A DNA stretch of 64,000 bases from Rhytidiadelphus loreus (GCA_947034895.1 OX344764.1:37760935-37824934), one strand, 5' to 3'. Shown: positions 38,384 to 50,112, counted from the first letter of the stretch. Notes: generated from the sequence alone by a model not told the origin. Numbers and translations are program-made.

Positions 38384-40422
38384 CTACTGGAGCGATTTAC
38401 TCTTCATTTTCTCCAAGGCCTTCAGAATTTCTGGTCCCCGACTGTATTGTTTGTTGTGCGGACCTTGTTCGCGGAATTGTCTCCTTCGTTGTTCTTGTAA
38501 CGACCTCCGTTCCCAAGAATCCCAGCTTGGAGTCGAGCACATGCTAGACGAGGGTCCGACATGTTTTCTCTTAAACCGTTTCACTGGAAAAGGAGTCCGA
38601 TGATGTGGAATAGTGGGTGGAATGACGGGCACAGGAATGATTGCTTCATTCGGGGCCTCTGTCTTCGCCTCCGACGCAGGGATAGGATAGTTTGCATCCT
38701 CGTACAACTTCCTCTGCGTCCCCCTATCCGAGGCCGATGGCGAATGAGAGGAAGGCCTTGGTTCCCTTGAGCGCAGCGGAGAAGGCGAGCACGACACCGG
38801 TATGCGCAGCTTCCGATCCGGGGGACTGTCAACCACCCCGTCGTCAGTGGGCTTCAACGAGAAATCCATAGTGGAATTGGCAGTCTGCACCGTCCCCAAG
38901 AAATTTCCCGTACTGAAGACTACGTATTGCCCATAGTCCCAGATGGAGTCTGCGGACGCCTGACAAGTGAAATCGTGAGTCGTCCCTGTAGACGCGTTGT
39001 TGTTCTTCCACTGCAATAAGGAAATAAAATATTAGATACCTTACATTCTCACAGAAGGACGAAAGTAAAATTGAGAGATCAAAGCGAAGTCAAGATGAAT
39101 TTGGTTTCATTCACGTGAAGGTCCCGAGAGCTACATTTCAGATCGACCCGCGCTAAAATGCAGAGAATAATTGATTGTTGAACGTCTATTTCTGAGAATG
39201 ATACAAATTAGCTCGACCCGAGCTAAACTACATACCTCTCGGCTAACTAACACTAGACGTCCCTCGCACCACCTCCATAAGCTTCTCGTACTCTCGTCGA
39301 CCCCTTTCCTCGCACAACATTCTTCTCCCGATCTTCCCCGTGCTACTTGCGCGGAACGACTTCAGCCCTTTCTCACGACTGACGTGCAATCGCTGGAACC
39401 AAGGCAGTAGGACGTTGAGGAGGAACGTGTCCTTGTCCCCGTTCCCCCGATTACTCCAGGAGTCGGACAAAATGACATTCTCAGGTCGGTTCAAGACGTG
39501 CTTCCGCGGACTGTCGTCCACAATGACAGTATTCTCGAGGCTAAACGTCCCCTGCGAGTCATGAAGAAGCACATCCAGGTTTTTCAAGAATAGGTTTTTA
39601 TCAGTGCCCGGTTCTTTATACGGGATCCACCGTCCCGATCTATCCTTGCACTGAACCGTCTTGCACGAGTCCTGTCCGAGGACGAGGAACGACATTCCTC
39701 CATCTCGGAATAGATGACTGCAAATTTCATCAGCGGTTGATTTTTTCATGGAGGTCCACACTGAAACATTTGCTATTTTCTCTAACTCCATGAGAAACAT
39801 GGAGCAATTCGGTCGGACAAACACCCCCTTTGGTCCCACAATGGCGGGAACTGTGGCGGAGTGCGGCTCCGAGCGATGGATGAACTGCTTGAAAGCCCCC
39901 TTGGACTTCCAATCCTCGTAGACACAGAGAATGCCATTGAGGTCTAGGACAACGTTGATCCACTTCTCAGGCACCCTAGACCTCAACGGACGGTGGACGG
40001 CCTTGGACGTTCCCTCACGAGCTAACGTAGGATCAGATTCCTGCTAACAAACGGACACACTCGCAGCCAGTTATGATGGTGGTACTCGCTCATTGCGGAC
40101 CTCAGAAGACACTTCTTAAAGACCCATGTGGACAATAAAGGTAAACTCATCCATAATTCATGCAAATCCATCAATGCACAGGAAGCGCAGTCTACCTTTC
40201 GTTGTGTAGAATGCAAGAGTTGTTCATCCACATCAGCACTGGCAGTCGTAGCACCCGGGACCGATGTTTCTCCCCCGACTTGGACGGACAGATCAACGTT
40301 GCCTACGGTCTCATCCAGGCCTACGGTGTCATCCAGGGCTTCATTGTCCGGAAGCGATTGTGCAAGAGATTGTGTGCTGGGAATCAGAGGTGGTTCAGTC
40401 AAGACTAGAGGATTCACGAGGC
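38384..40422 (-). CDS. FCP1/NIF-type HAD phosphatase-like exons (3' part of the multidomain gene)
   Basis: Exons on the minus strand: 40422-40196, 40040 to ~39252 (or to the stop at 39243), 39010-38384. The middle exon is an FCP1-homology domain: VVLDLNGIL (position of DxDxT), VFVRPNCSMFLMELEK, VWTSM and VIVDDSPRKH. The nucleophile Asp is kept, but the second Asp is Asn (D-L-N-G), a variant seen in some plant FCP1-like proteins. The last exon is a basic, Pro/Ser-rich tail of about 208 residues. Joining exon 5 to exon 6 uses a GTTAGT donor just before a TAG; alternatively translation ends at 39243. The 40422 acceptor needs a phase-1 donor, and one exists at 40655 in the upstream gene. This may therefore be the C-terminal part of that gene, not a separate one. 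Confidence 0.6.
39135..39226. repeat. Palindrome copies P1 and P2 (intron 5 of the minus gene)
   Basis: P1 39135-39159 is degenerate (TTTCAGATCGACCCGCGCTAAAA, interrupted pairing). P2 39208-39226 reads TTAGCTCGACCCGAGCTAA. Both lie between the FCP1-like exon and the last exon. Confidence 0.75.
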
Positions 40423-40593
40423 CTGCGTATTGCAAATTGTAGAATGAAAATTTCGTGAGAATCACGTATATTTACAACAAAAAATATAATACATATGCAT
40501 TCAATTCTACGGTTGACACCACTACAAAGTGTTGCTCCGCCCAAAATGAGTCAATTATCTACAAGAACTAAACACCTGCGTCTATACCAAGCG

Positions 40594-40616
40594 ATTCAGC
40601 TCGAGCCGAGCTAAAT
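40594..40616. repeat. Palindrome copy P3 (intron 3 of the minus gene)
   Basis: Half-sites TTCAGCTCGA and CGAGCTAAA around a central GC; one arm is of the CAG type, the other of the TAA type. Confidence 0.8.
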
Positions 40617-41719
40617 CTACAGAAAACAAACAAGAAGTGATCATTGGGCACAACCTGCTGGTAGATCTCCGGAGGGCTGGGAATCACTTCCGAGTTCAAC
40701 CTCGGAAGCATCCACGGTCAGGTTGTGCCCAACCTCTGCGACTTCGGTCGGTGCCGATTCCGGATCCGGGACGGGGCTTGGACTCTTGACCGGAGCGTCC
40801 ACAATCTCAAGCGGCGGAAGAGGAGCAGATACTGGTGCGCCAGGAGGCAGAGGCGGGAATGGGCTCGACCGCACTGGACGCTCCGCTGACGTTCGACCCC
40901 GAGGCCTGACCGCCAAGTAATAATTGTGGAGACTCGAGTGTTGGCGGAATGGAAGCAATCGGCTGCACATTCCGACCGATGAGAATGGATTGAAGAAACT
41001 CGCGATTTCTTCTTGACTCCTCTTGCATCCATTCCTGGTTTCTTCTCTGCACCTCCAAGTTGTGTTCCTGCTCCCTGGCCTGGTCTGCCCTCAGAGTAGC
41101 TATCGCCAACTCTGTTTGCTTCTGCGAGATTTCCTGCTGCTACTTGAGGAGAGCCAGTGACTCCGTCGTCCTCTCGGAAATGTCCGCCATTCGCTGCACA
41201 ACACTTGCAATTGTATCCTTCTTCCTCTTCTTTTGCGGCCGCCCAGATGCGGTTGGTGTCCCAGACGTCTGCCCAATCAGGGGTAGTAAAGAAGAACCCA
41301 ACGATCCTGGCACTTCTAGAACCGGGCGACTAGTAGGTGTCTGCAGCAACTCGAGCCCGCCATCACCGCCAAAGGCAAGATCTTCTTCGTCGTCCTCGTC
41401 ATCCGAGGACTCGTCCTCATCATCCTCAATGATGATAGGTGCTTTCATTCTCTGTAGACTCCCGGGCGAGTCTTGGCTGGACCTGAGCTTCCTCTTCGAT
41501 GATGAGGGAGTCTGGGAGCCTGTTCGGGGTGGTAAGATAGACGAACTCAAAGGGTACCCGCCCTCCAAGAAATCTTGTTTATCCAGTGTCAAGGCTTTTG
41601 TACAAATATCTTCCCACCAGTCTGCATCTTCAGAAATCCCAGAAGCTAGAACGTCTACGCAGCTCATCTGCAACAAACAGACGAATAGAATGAAACATGT
41701 CCGATATATGATACGACAA

Positions 41720-41820
41720 TTTAGCGCGGATCGAGCTAAACGGACAAGTCATGCTACAAATGCAGAAATCTCGACTACAAAGCAATATACAACTGTAATT
41801 CAGCTCGAGTCGAGCTGAAT
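41720..41820. repeat. Palindrome copies P4 and P5 (intron 2 of the minus gene)
   Basis: P4 41720-41740 has half-sites TTTAGCGCGG and TCGAGCTAAA. P5 41798-41820 has ATTCAGCTCGA and TCGAGCTGAAT around a single central base, a perfect palindrome. Both lie in a 171 bp intron. Confidence 0.88.
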
Positions 41821-43225
41821 GGCAATGCATATCCTTACCATGGCCGCACAGGTTAGTTTCCCTCCAGTAAATCTTGAGAATAGACACTGTCCCGGATTGC
41901 AAAACGCTTTTACGAGCCACAGATAAAATTCCATCCGCAACTCGGTGTTGAAAATCCTGTACTCCAACTCACTGTAGGCACACGCTTTCATGTACCGTGC
42001 AGTGTCAGGACATTCAAATTCCGGTGGAATTTGAATCTGCGCAGCATTTTCTGGATTCTGGAAGAACATCAACAACACTTTCTTTGGAGTTTTTGCTGCT
42101 GACATGTCTCCGAGACGATCATTTTTCCCCGCTGCGTAGGTAGCAAAATTGACGTTGAAGTCGCAGAGGGTTTCGTGTGTCTCAGCGAAGTGCAGGGCCT
42201 GTGCTTGCTCCTTCTCGTCGCCACAAATGAATAACCATACAAGCACATCTTCCATTGTTGGATGCTTCTTCTTGAGAAACGAACCCATTATCTCTACGAA
42301 GTATGGACTGTCCACAGTGGACTTCTCTTTTTTCTCCATCCCCGGAAGATTTCTGAAGTCCAGCACTCCTAACGCCAGTCTCCTGGAAGTTTCTTCAGTC
42401 CAGGCATTTCGTGGCCAGTCCGAGTGGTAATTGTTCCCAACCTCATATGTCCGGTAGTGACCTGTTGCAGTCGATTTCTCGAAGTTGTTTCTGTGCTCAA
42501 GGAACACCTTAAAAAACTCAGCTGCCTCAGGAGACAGCTCTGCGCACGTTTTGTTCTTGGATCTCACCAGCTTCGCTGCAGCGAAGTAGGCTTCTCCTGG
42601 CCTGTCAAGGAGGACGTCCATCGTTGCTCTGGTGATGTGCCGCAGGGCTTTAAATTCTTTCCAGTTTTCGAGAATAATCTCGTTCCTCGCATTCATCAAC
42701 CCAAGCTCAGGATCAATCTGGTGCAGCTCTTTCTTGACGAGATGTTTACGTTTACGTCTCTCTGCCCATTCCTTCGTGGTGTAACAACTATCCAGTACCG
42801 AGGATATGGCTTTGATGGTCACTTTTGGATACGCGTGCTTTCGACCTTTACCGGTCTCGTTGAGTATATGCTTTGCAAGTTTAGCCAACTCATCGTAGCT
42901 GAGGTTGCCCAAGTGCTTAAAGAATTCGCGATTCAGCATGCAATTCTCCGGGTTCCAATCCTGACGGCCGTTGAAAGGTTTCATCGTATCCGGATTGAAA
43001 AGTTCTCCATGAGCTGCATATGAAATGACGTCGCTCCATAATTTGTACACGTGATCTGGCGCAGTAATCAGCTTCAGCTCGTTCGTAAGCTTTAACTTTT
43101 CTTCTCGGTCCTTCTTTTTTGAAAGTTTGAGGTTTTTTACTACGTCGATCATAGAGAACCGCACGTAAACAGCTTTCTCGAATTCCTGAATATTGTAATA
43201 CAACAATTCACGTATTAATGAAATT

Positions 43226-43255
43226 TGCAGTTTAGCTCGACTCGAGCTGAACTGC
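43226..43255. repeat. Palindrome copy P6 (intron 1 of the minus gene)
   Basis: Half-sites GCAGTTTAGCTCGA and TCGAGCTGAACTGC with a one-base centre. Pairing extends past the core into GCAGTT/AACTGC. Confidence 0.88.
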
Positions 43256-44782
43256 ATGAATGACTTCAATACATAATGAAAGTTTGAAAATTACTTACTT
43301 GGAATGCCAGCACGCGTTTGTGGTTTTCTACAGTGCGTCTGTGCGACACTGTCACCGTCCCTACGGATGATGCTTCTTTTGGGTTAGCTGGCCTGCCCAT
43401 AGCCTCCCACACAGTCCGCGCGCCAAGGATATTCGTTGCCCATGATGGCTGTGGGGCAATAAAGTGATTCACACGATTGTAATAAGCGGAAATGCATCGG
43501 AGCTTCTCCGCATCTGGTGACCACACAACGAAACAATTCCACTTCCGGAAGTACTGCTTCATTTCTTCATCAACGCCACTATCTTCGTGCATCATGAACT
43601 TGCTTGCCGCTACGCTGTGTTGGCCGTTGATAATGTAGAACTTCCCCTTTTCAATTTGCTCCCATGTTGTGGGCTTCACAGTGTGGCCAACCGGCATGAC
43701 ACACAATGTTTGTCTTGTGCTTTTGTCGGGAATATTTAGAAGGAAATTTACCATGTCCTCCACCAGTCGTTGCTCCTTCGACCGTATGTTAAAAGTCGAA
43801 GGAGCCTGAATGAGCTGGGCAATGTCGATCTCTTTCTTCGTATCTACTGGCGTGAAAATGTATGCATCCTCACATGACGCCCAGAATTTCTTGTAAACCT
43901 CACCCACAAGCTTGTAATCTGGTTTCTTGTCCGTCGCAGACGAGTGTGGAACATTCTGAATCTCCTCCGCGTAACTTACTCCTGACTGCTCGGACGACTT
44001 TTGCTGCGGGCCTTCTCTAGTTATGGATACCTCAGGTCCCTTAATCGGCTTCTTCGCTGTTGATCTGGACGGATTACTAGTATTCCTCTTTCCTCGACCA
44101 GATCCGGACTCTGGTGTCTTTTTCCTCCGTGAACTCTCGCTCCCACCTTGGCTTACGATATCCAAGGACACGGAGCGAGGCTTGCTTATCGTCTGCTGCA
44201 CTTCGAGTCTCCCTTTTATTGTACTGAAGTCGGTAAACATCGATCGAATTTTTGCGCAAAGACACTTCCCATTGAGCGGTGTGCCGTTCGGGTTTTCGTA
44301 CTCCTTGTTATCAAGTTTTTTTTCAAGTTTCTTGATCTCATCGGAATATGGCGTTGGCTCTAAACTATGCAGGAAAGGGGTCAGATTGAATGGGATCAAC
44401 TGAGAGTCAATGCAGATCGTGAAATGATACTGCTTATCAATTGGAAGGGAAGGTTTTGCAGTCACGCATTTAATTTTTATTCCGGGGTGAGCGTCGGCCT
44501 CCATGTCTTTGACCTTCTCCTCAAAGGAGAGCTGAAGAAAGACTTGTGCATTTTTGAATTTGTATGAAAAACATATGTTGTTTTTGAATGGGATCATACT
44601 TAGACTCCATGCTTCTACCCTGTCAGGATCTTTAAACTCCCAGAACTCTCCCTCTATGAGAGTCTCGTCAGTGATTCCTTGATCATCTGGGTACTGGATT
44701 TCAGATTTCTTGAAGTACATCTCAAGGCTTGCCATTTGGTCTTCCATTCTGGATTACAAAAAAATAATTAGATGAATTGCAC

Positions 44783-44957
44783 GTTTAGCTCGACTCGCGC
44801 TAAAACTACAATTGGATTTATCCTTAGTTGATATCGTTAGTTAGTCGTATTCTAGTAATAGGATACCGTTAGTTAGTCGTATTCTAGTAGTTTATAATAA
44901 CTTATATCCAGTTCAATTGTTATTCTTTACAGTTTAGCTCGACTCGAGCTAAACTGT
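44783..44957. repeat. Palindrome copies P7 and P8 (5' flank of the minus gene)
   Basis: P7 44783-44806 has GTTTAGCTCGA and TCGCGCTAAAAC. P8 44929-44957 has ACAGTTTAGCTCGA and TCGAGCTAAACTGT, perfect except for its one-base centre. They are 36 and 182 bp upstream of the ATG at 44747. Confidence 0.88.
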
Positions 44958-45115
44958 TAGTAGAGAGTGATACTTCATAGACTGGATGAGGTTAGTGAAC
45001 TGGTTCTATAGGACACGCCGGAGATTTTTCATTGGTTCGTTTTTATCCCTCTGCTTTTCTTGAAATTCTGGGACTTTTTGAGTATTTCTAGGTGTTGATG
45101 ACATTGATGTGGTCT

Positions 45116-45262
45116 TGCAATTCAGGTCGGGTCGCACTAAATTGCGGTTTCCCTTTTTCAGTTTCGTCACGTTCCGGCATTTGACGTCGGTCCAGTAGAA
45201 ACATTGAAGGAAATTAATTTGAGTGTCTTCTCTGCAATTCAGCGCGGCCCGAGCTGAAATGC
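45116..45262. repeat. Palindrome copies P9 and P10 (5' flank of the minus gene)
   Basis: P9 45116-45146 is degenerate (TTGCAATTCAGGTCGGG then TCGCACTAAATTGCGG). P10 45232-45262 has TGCAATTCAGCGCGG and CCGAGCTGAAATGCA. Outer TGCAATT/AATTGCA flanks differ from P6 and P8 but still pair. Confidence 0.75.
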
Positions 45263-45309
45263 ACGGGCTGTAACGTGCTTTTTGGATGCGCGCTGGGATA
45301 ATCTGAGCT

Positions 45310-45570
45310 GATATTAATTTAGGGTTTTGGTAGCCTAAACCCTAAACCCTAATTATATTATTAACGGACGTCATTCCTGAACCCTATACCCTATGCCACC
45401 TAGCCAAACGGTTTCCTGACCCTAATCCCTGAAGCAATTATTGGCGAACCCGAAACCCGAAACCCTGAACCCTAATTCAATTATTCCACCCGAACCCTAA
45501 TTCAATTGTTGGCAAACCCTATACCCTGAACCCTGAATCATTCCTAAACCTGAACCCTTAGCCATCTAGC
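45310..45570. repeat. Degenerate telomere-like repeats
   Basis: Repeated AAACCCTAAACCCTAATT and AACCCGAAACCCTGAACC variants, an internal plant-telomere-like tract with many substitutions. It marks the left edge of the repeat-rich middle of the large element. Confidence 0.8.
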
Positions 45571-46079
45571 CTAACCATGAATAAGTGTAATGGCTTTATA
45601 CAATCTGACACGGGAAACCACAAGGCAAATAATAAAAAATTTTGTTACCTGAATCGTTGACAGTCTTGGAAGTGCAGAAGTATGAATGAAAATTCTAGTG
45701 TCTAACTCCGAAACCTATAATGCCAGAAGAAGTTCATGAATTAAAAGCCAAACGTTGATAAGCTAAGAAATGAAAGCAACAGCACACATGCACACCCAAG
45801 GACATGCATAAAATGAAAACACCGCCTCAATTTCTGGAATCCAGAAAAAGCAATTCAAACCCAATCCTACAGTTTCACAAAATGAAGACAATTCCAAACA
45901 AGAAACCAAAAACAGAAAGCAAAACCAATTCCCACAAAGATGCAACCAGAATCGGCAGAGTTTCACAAATATGAGCTACCCAATTGCATTCTTTGAACAA
46001 AATTCAGACAGTGACACAAAGCCAAAACCCTAAACCCAAATGCAATCACGCAGACTTGCAGGAAAGAATGAAAATACCT
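45571..46079. other. Non-coding, AT-rich
   Basis: No convincing gene. Runs of Cys/Phe/Trp in a minus frame at 45763-45966 are unsupported. Confidence 0.4.
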
Positions 46080-46560
46080 GCAATTCGCGAAGAAACCGAG
46101 CCCGCACCCGCACCGACGTTGCAGCGCTCCTCACCCGCTCCACCGAAGTTGCAAGCTGCTCCACCGACGTTGCACGACCCCCTCCACCGAAGTTCCGCTT
46201 CTCTGACGCTTCCCCGAAATTGCAGCGCTCCTCCGAATTCGAAGTTGCGGCGCTCCCCCGATCTGTTGCAGCGCTACCCCGAAGTTGCAGTTGCACTCTC
46301 CCCCGATCTGCTGCACTCTCCCCCGAAGTTCCAGCGCTCCCTCGAAGCTCCAGCACTCCCACTCGATGAGCAACACGATGAGTGGAACCCGTGAACCTAA
46401 AGTTGCGGCACTCCCACCCGATGAGCGCTCCTCAACCGCTGCCCAGACGATGAGGAACACGAACGACGACCTCCACCAACGCAGCCGAATGATGACCAAC
46501 CCCTCCCCACACGATGAGCAACACGAACATGGATTCTCCACCGACGCAGCCGAACGATGA
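46080..46560. repeat. GC-rich low-complexity tandem region
   Basis: Irregular repeats of a CGAAGTTGCAGCGCTCC-like unit, then repeats around CACGATGAGCAACACGAA. Several frames stay open on both strands only because the unit lacks stops. I do not call a gene here. Confidence 0.7.
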
Positions 46561-46664
46561 CCAAGCGAACCACGAGCAAAAAGAATAACTTCAAAACACG
46601 ACAAAACACGCAGAATCACGTAGACAGGAGCACGCGGAAAATGAGCGAGCGCCAAACCCTAGCT

Positions 46665-47062
46665 GCATTCCTTGGCGTGGCATCCGATACCCTTAGCGTG
46701 GCATCAATACCCGGAACGGACGCTGGGCAGTATTGATACCCGACATTAAGGATCTGGTTTCGATGCGGTAGGCAGACTTGGTACCCGGTCACATGGGTTG
46801 GGGTTGGGGTTGCAGTGCAGTTGGATAGGCTGATACCTGATCACAAGGGTTGGGGTTGCAATGTCATCACAACAACAAAATTTTGTTTCCAAATGGGATT
46901 CGACTTTGCGGAAAAAGGTTTTTCAACAAAATGAAAAAAAAAAGAATTTTAAATCGTTTACTCACTTATCAGGGTGTGGGACCACATACCCGGGCACAAA
47001 TGGTAACACATACCCGCGCAAAAATGGTAACCTAAAACCGGACACAAACGGTAACCTAGAAC
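46665..47062. repeat. Short direct repeats
   Basis: GCGTGGCATC occurs twice near 46675-46705, GGGTTGGGGTTG is repeated near 46795-46860, and a ~22 bp unit containing CAAATGGTAAC/AAAATGGTAACC repeats three times at about 46983-47062. Confidence 0.6.
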
Positions 47063-47454
47063 CTTAAACAAGTAGTAATACAAACCCAATTAGTGGATTA
47101 CCAATAAAATGGGCATAGACAGTATCACATACACGAACTCGAAGGGTATTAAATATTCGAACATAGAAAGTCTTCAGTAGACAACTCAAATATATCACAA
47201 CTGTCCACTATTTTTTTCTTTTAAAGAAAACATGTCAAAACCACACACGACTTACCCAGACATTGAAAATATTGAATGATGGACAACTCGTACTTCTCCT
47301 ACCGTGAAAAGAATTTATAAGGCACTAGATAGTCTTACTAGAACAGGATCTAGCATTCTTAAACTTGTTTCATCTCAAGAAGATATGACGTTCTTATTAA
47401 GTAAGGTTTTAAAGACATGAGGTTTTAAATAAATGAAGGACCCTAAATGTTTCT

Positions 47455-48560
47455 CATATTTTCTTACATGAATTTGATAACTTTATAATCTGAGGGTTAT
47501 TAAAAGATAGTACAAGGTTCATGCTAGACTTTTCAATTTCACGTACTAATACGTCATTCGAATGTACCACCCAAACATTGCCTATTTTTTTGGATTCTTC
47601 AATTATATATGAACAATTGGAACTTGCACCATACGTTTTCCATTTCCTTTTTACGTGGATTTCATGACTTTATAATTTGGTGGACCGACATTAAAGTACA
47701 GCGCCAACTTTGTGTTCTAATTTTTAATTTCACGTACAACGTCATTCAATGGACTATTGTATTAACTAAAGTATTTTTTTGGATTCTTGAATATATGAAG
47801 AATTGGAACTTGCACCATATGTTTCCCGTTTCCTTTTTACGTGGATTTCATGACTTTATAATTTGGAGGACCGACATTAAAGTACAGCGCCAACTTTGTG
47901 TTCTAATTTTTAATTTCACATACAACGTCATTCAATGGACTATTGTATTAACTAAAGTATTTTTTTGGATTCTTGAATATATGAAGAATTGGAACTTGCA
48001 CCATATGTTTCCCGTTTCCTTTTTACGTGGATTTCATGACTTTATAATTTGGAGGACCGACATTAAAGTACAGCGCCAACTTTGTGTTCCAAATTTTAAT
48101 TTCACGTACAACGTCATTCAATGGACTATTGTATTAAGTATTTTTTTGGATTCTTCAATTTATGAAGAATTGGAACTTGCACCATACGTTTCCCATTTCC
48201 TTTTCACGTGGATTTCATGACTTTATAATTTGGAGGACCGACATTAAAGTACAGCGCCAACTTTGTATTCTAATTTTTAATTTCACGTACACCTTCATTC
48301 AATGGACTATTGTAAGTATATTTTTGGATTCTGGAATTTATGAACAATTGGAACTTGCACCATACGTTTCCGATTTTCTTTTTTTTAATGGAATTCATGA
48401 ATAATTGGGGGACATTAAAGTACAGCGCCAACTTTGTGTTCTAATTTTTAATTTGATGTGCAACGTCATTCAATTGATTAAGTACTTTTTTGTGATTCTT
48501 CACTTTTTGAATAATTGGAACTTGCACCATATGTTTCCTATTTTTTGGGTACATTGATTT
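47455..48560. repeat. Tandem satellite-like array, ~180 bp unit, about 7 copies
   Basis: The anchor ATTGGAACTTGCACCAT recurs at about 47616, 47802, 47988, 48169, 48347 and 48515, giving spacings of 186, 186, 181, 178 and 168 bp; a more diverged copy precedes them. The two central copies are almost identical, the outer ones diverge and shorten. The 203-codon frame at 47609-48220 arises because 186 is a multiple of three. Confidence 0.9.
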
Positions 48561-49990
48561 CATGACTTAATAATTTCAGGGTCATTGAGGTAGTAGGCCA
48601 CGTTAAATAGTGATTGTTCTTTTTAATATTTGATTGACGGTTTGAACAATGTTATAACATATATTCTATATTGATGAGTCCTAAATGTTTTGTAGAACTT
48701 GAATTTTGCATCCATTGAAACAAAATCCTAAATGGGTTTTTTCCAATGGATGAAAAAGGACAAATCGAAATAGTATAGGTGTAATATACTAATGAGTACT
48801 AAATCCTTATGTTATTTACAACACCAACACTTTTTTTCGAATATTATCACAATTTTATCATAACATTAGTAATTGAAACAATATCGATAGATATTTAATT
48901 CTTTATTTATTATGGCGTATTAAATTAGATTTAATGGCATTTGCATGTGCACCGTCATTTCCCTTTTAAATCCTAAACCCTAAACCCTAAAAACCCTAGA
49001 GTGTTCACCCTAAGAATATTCAAACCCAAGACCCTGGAAGAACTCCGATTAAAACTGAATTCCTCTTGGAGGTAGTCTAATTTTGTGGAACATCCTATTT
49101 TTATTTTCAAGACTTTGCTTTGGAATTTCCAGGTAGACTGTAAATAGAAGAATAAATTCCACCTCTTCATGAGCACGACCTTTGTTTAAAAACAGAGAAT
49201 TTCTAGTCCAAAAGAAGGTTACGAGGTGCATTTCCGAAGGCCAGCGGTGACAGCTTACCAATGGCATGGACGCACGGTAGTGTTCAAAAGTCAACAAGTA
49301 ATTATGAAAGGAATCTCTATAACTTTGGGGATCCAATGTATTTCATGGGGAGGTTCATTGTACCAAACATTCCCTGTCATTATCTCCGTGTACAGGTCGT
49401 AAGGCCGTCGCAATTTCGGGAATTTTTGAAACGAAAGGTATGTGTTCAAAATTCTCGCGCTCTTCTCTTCCCGCCAAGGAGTTTGTTGAACGCGGCAAAG
49501 ACTTCTGTGAACAAGTCTTTCCACCTCTCTCCTCCATTATGCTGCCTTTCGTGTGCATTTGTTTCTTTCGTGTTTGTAGTGAGAGTGCGTTGTTAAGTTT
49601 TGTGCACAGATTCCGGAGTTCTTTGATACATTCGTAATTGGTCGTCTCTGTCTTCAAGTAGTACCTCGACTGCACAGCGTTTTTGGTGAGCCATCACTTC
49701 CTAAACGCTTATTTGATCATTCTGTACGATTTTCATTGCAGTGTTCATAGAATACATCGTCATGTACTGTGTGGCCATGATATTGTCCAGGACTTCACTT
49801 GCCTCACTTGTATGCGTCTGCTATTTAGCTGAGCTTGCACTGGATTTTCATTTCGTTATTGACAAAACCGTAGGAAACTGGTGAAGAGTGTATCCGTAAA
49901 TACCGCCACGTTTATCGGAATTTCTATATATAGAAAGAAATATCAAGGCGGCACCATCTTCTCCCTGAATTATCGGAACATGTTTTGCCA
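48561..49990. other. Non-coding stretch with a short telomere-like tract
   Basis: CCTAAACCCTAAACCCTAAA lies near 48973. Small frames at 49049-49675 overlap on both strands and have no recognisable features. Confidence 0.4.
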
Positions 49991-49996
49991 TTCGGC

Positions 49997-50021
49997 ATTT
50001 CAGCGCGACTCGCGCTAAATT
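49997..50021. repeat. Palindrome copy P11 (5' of the transposase)
   Basis: Half-sites TTTCAGCGCGA and TCGCGCTAAAT. Both arms carry GCGCGA/TCGCGC in place of GCTCGA/TCGAGC, a paired change. Confidence 0.85.
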
Positions 50022-50112
50022 AACAGTGAGTAAAGGTTTTAGGAGTAACAGTTTAATGAGTAAAATGTATTTCATCTTCTTGGACTTGGGAGAATTCTCA
50101 GAACTGAAGTGC

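Larger units (their letters stand above)
40655..44747 (-). pseudogene. ParB-like plus DNA-methyltransferase-like protein gene, broken in exon 3
   Basis: Exons on the minus strand: 44747-43299, 43185-41839, 41667-40655; joins 1-2 and 2-3 are phase 0. Exon 1 (483 aa): Ser/Arg/Lys-rich middle, then a ParB/sulfiredoxin-like module with WEQIEKGKFYIINGQHSVAA (about 360-380). Exon 2 ends in a segment like methyltransferase motif I, NPGQCLFSRFTGGKLTCAAM (about 913-932), continued in exon 3 by VDVLASGISEDADWWEDI; DSPY near residue 772 sits where beta-class enzymes have DPPY. Exon 3 adds an acidic tract and a Gln/Glu/Arg coiled coil. Breaks: a TAG at 41142-41140, best explained by CAG to TAG, and a probable single-base frameshift near 40900 before a Pro-rich stretch. 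The domain calls rest on short motifs. Confidence 0.6.

Noticed and set aside
42424..43023. 199-codon plus-strand frame
   Set aside because: Antisense to exon 2 of the ParB/methylase-like gene; no motifs on the plus strand.
46030..46655. Overlapping open frames on both strands in GC-rich DNA
   Set aside because: Low-complexity tandem repeats keep several frames open at once; no start, splice or domain evidence.
47609..48220. 203-codon frame with three near-identical 62-residue repeats
   Set aside because: Product of a 186 bp satellite unit whose length is a multiple of three; outer copies break the frame and the sequence is not protein-like.
49261..49675. Small overlapping frames (up to 111 codons)
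   Set aside because: Open on both strands with no protein features or neighbours that support a gene.
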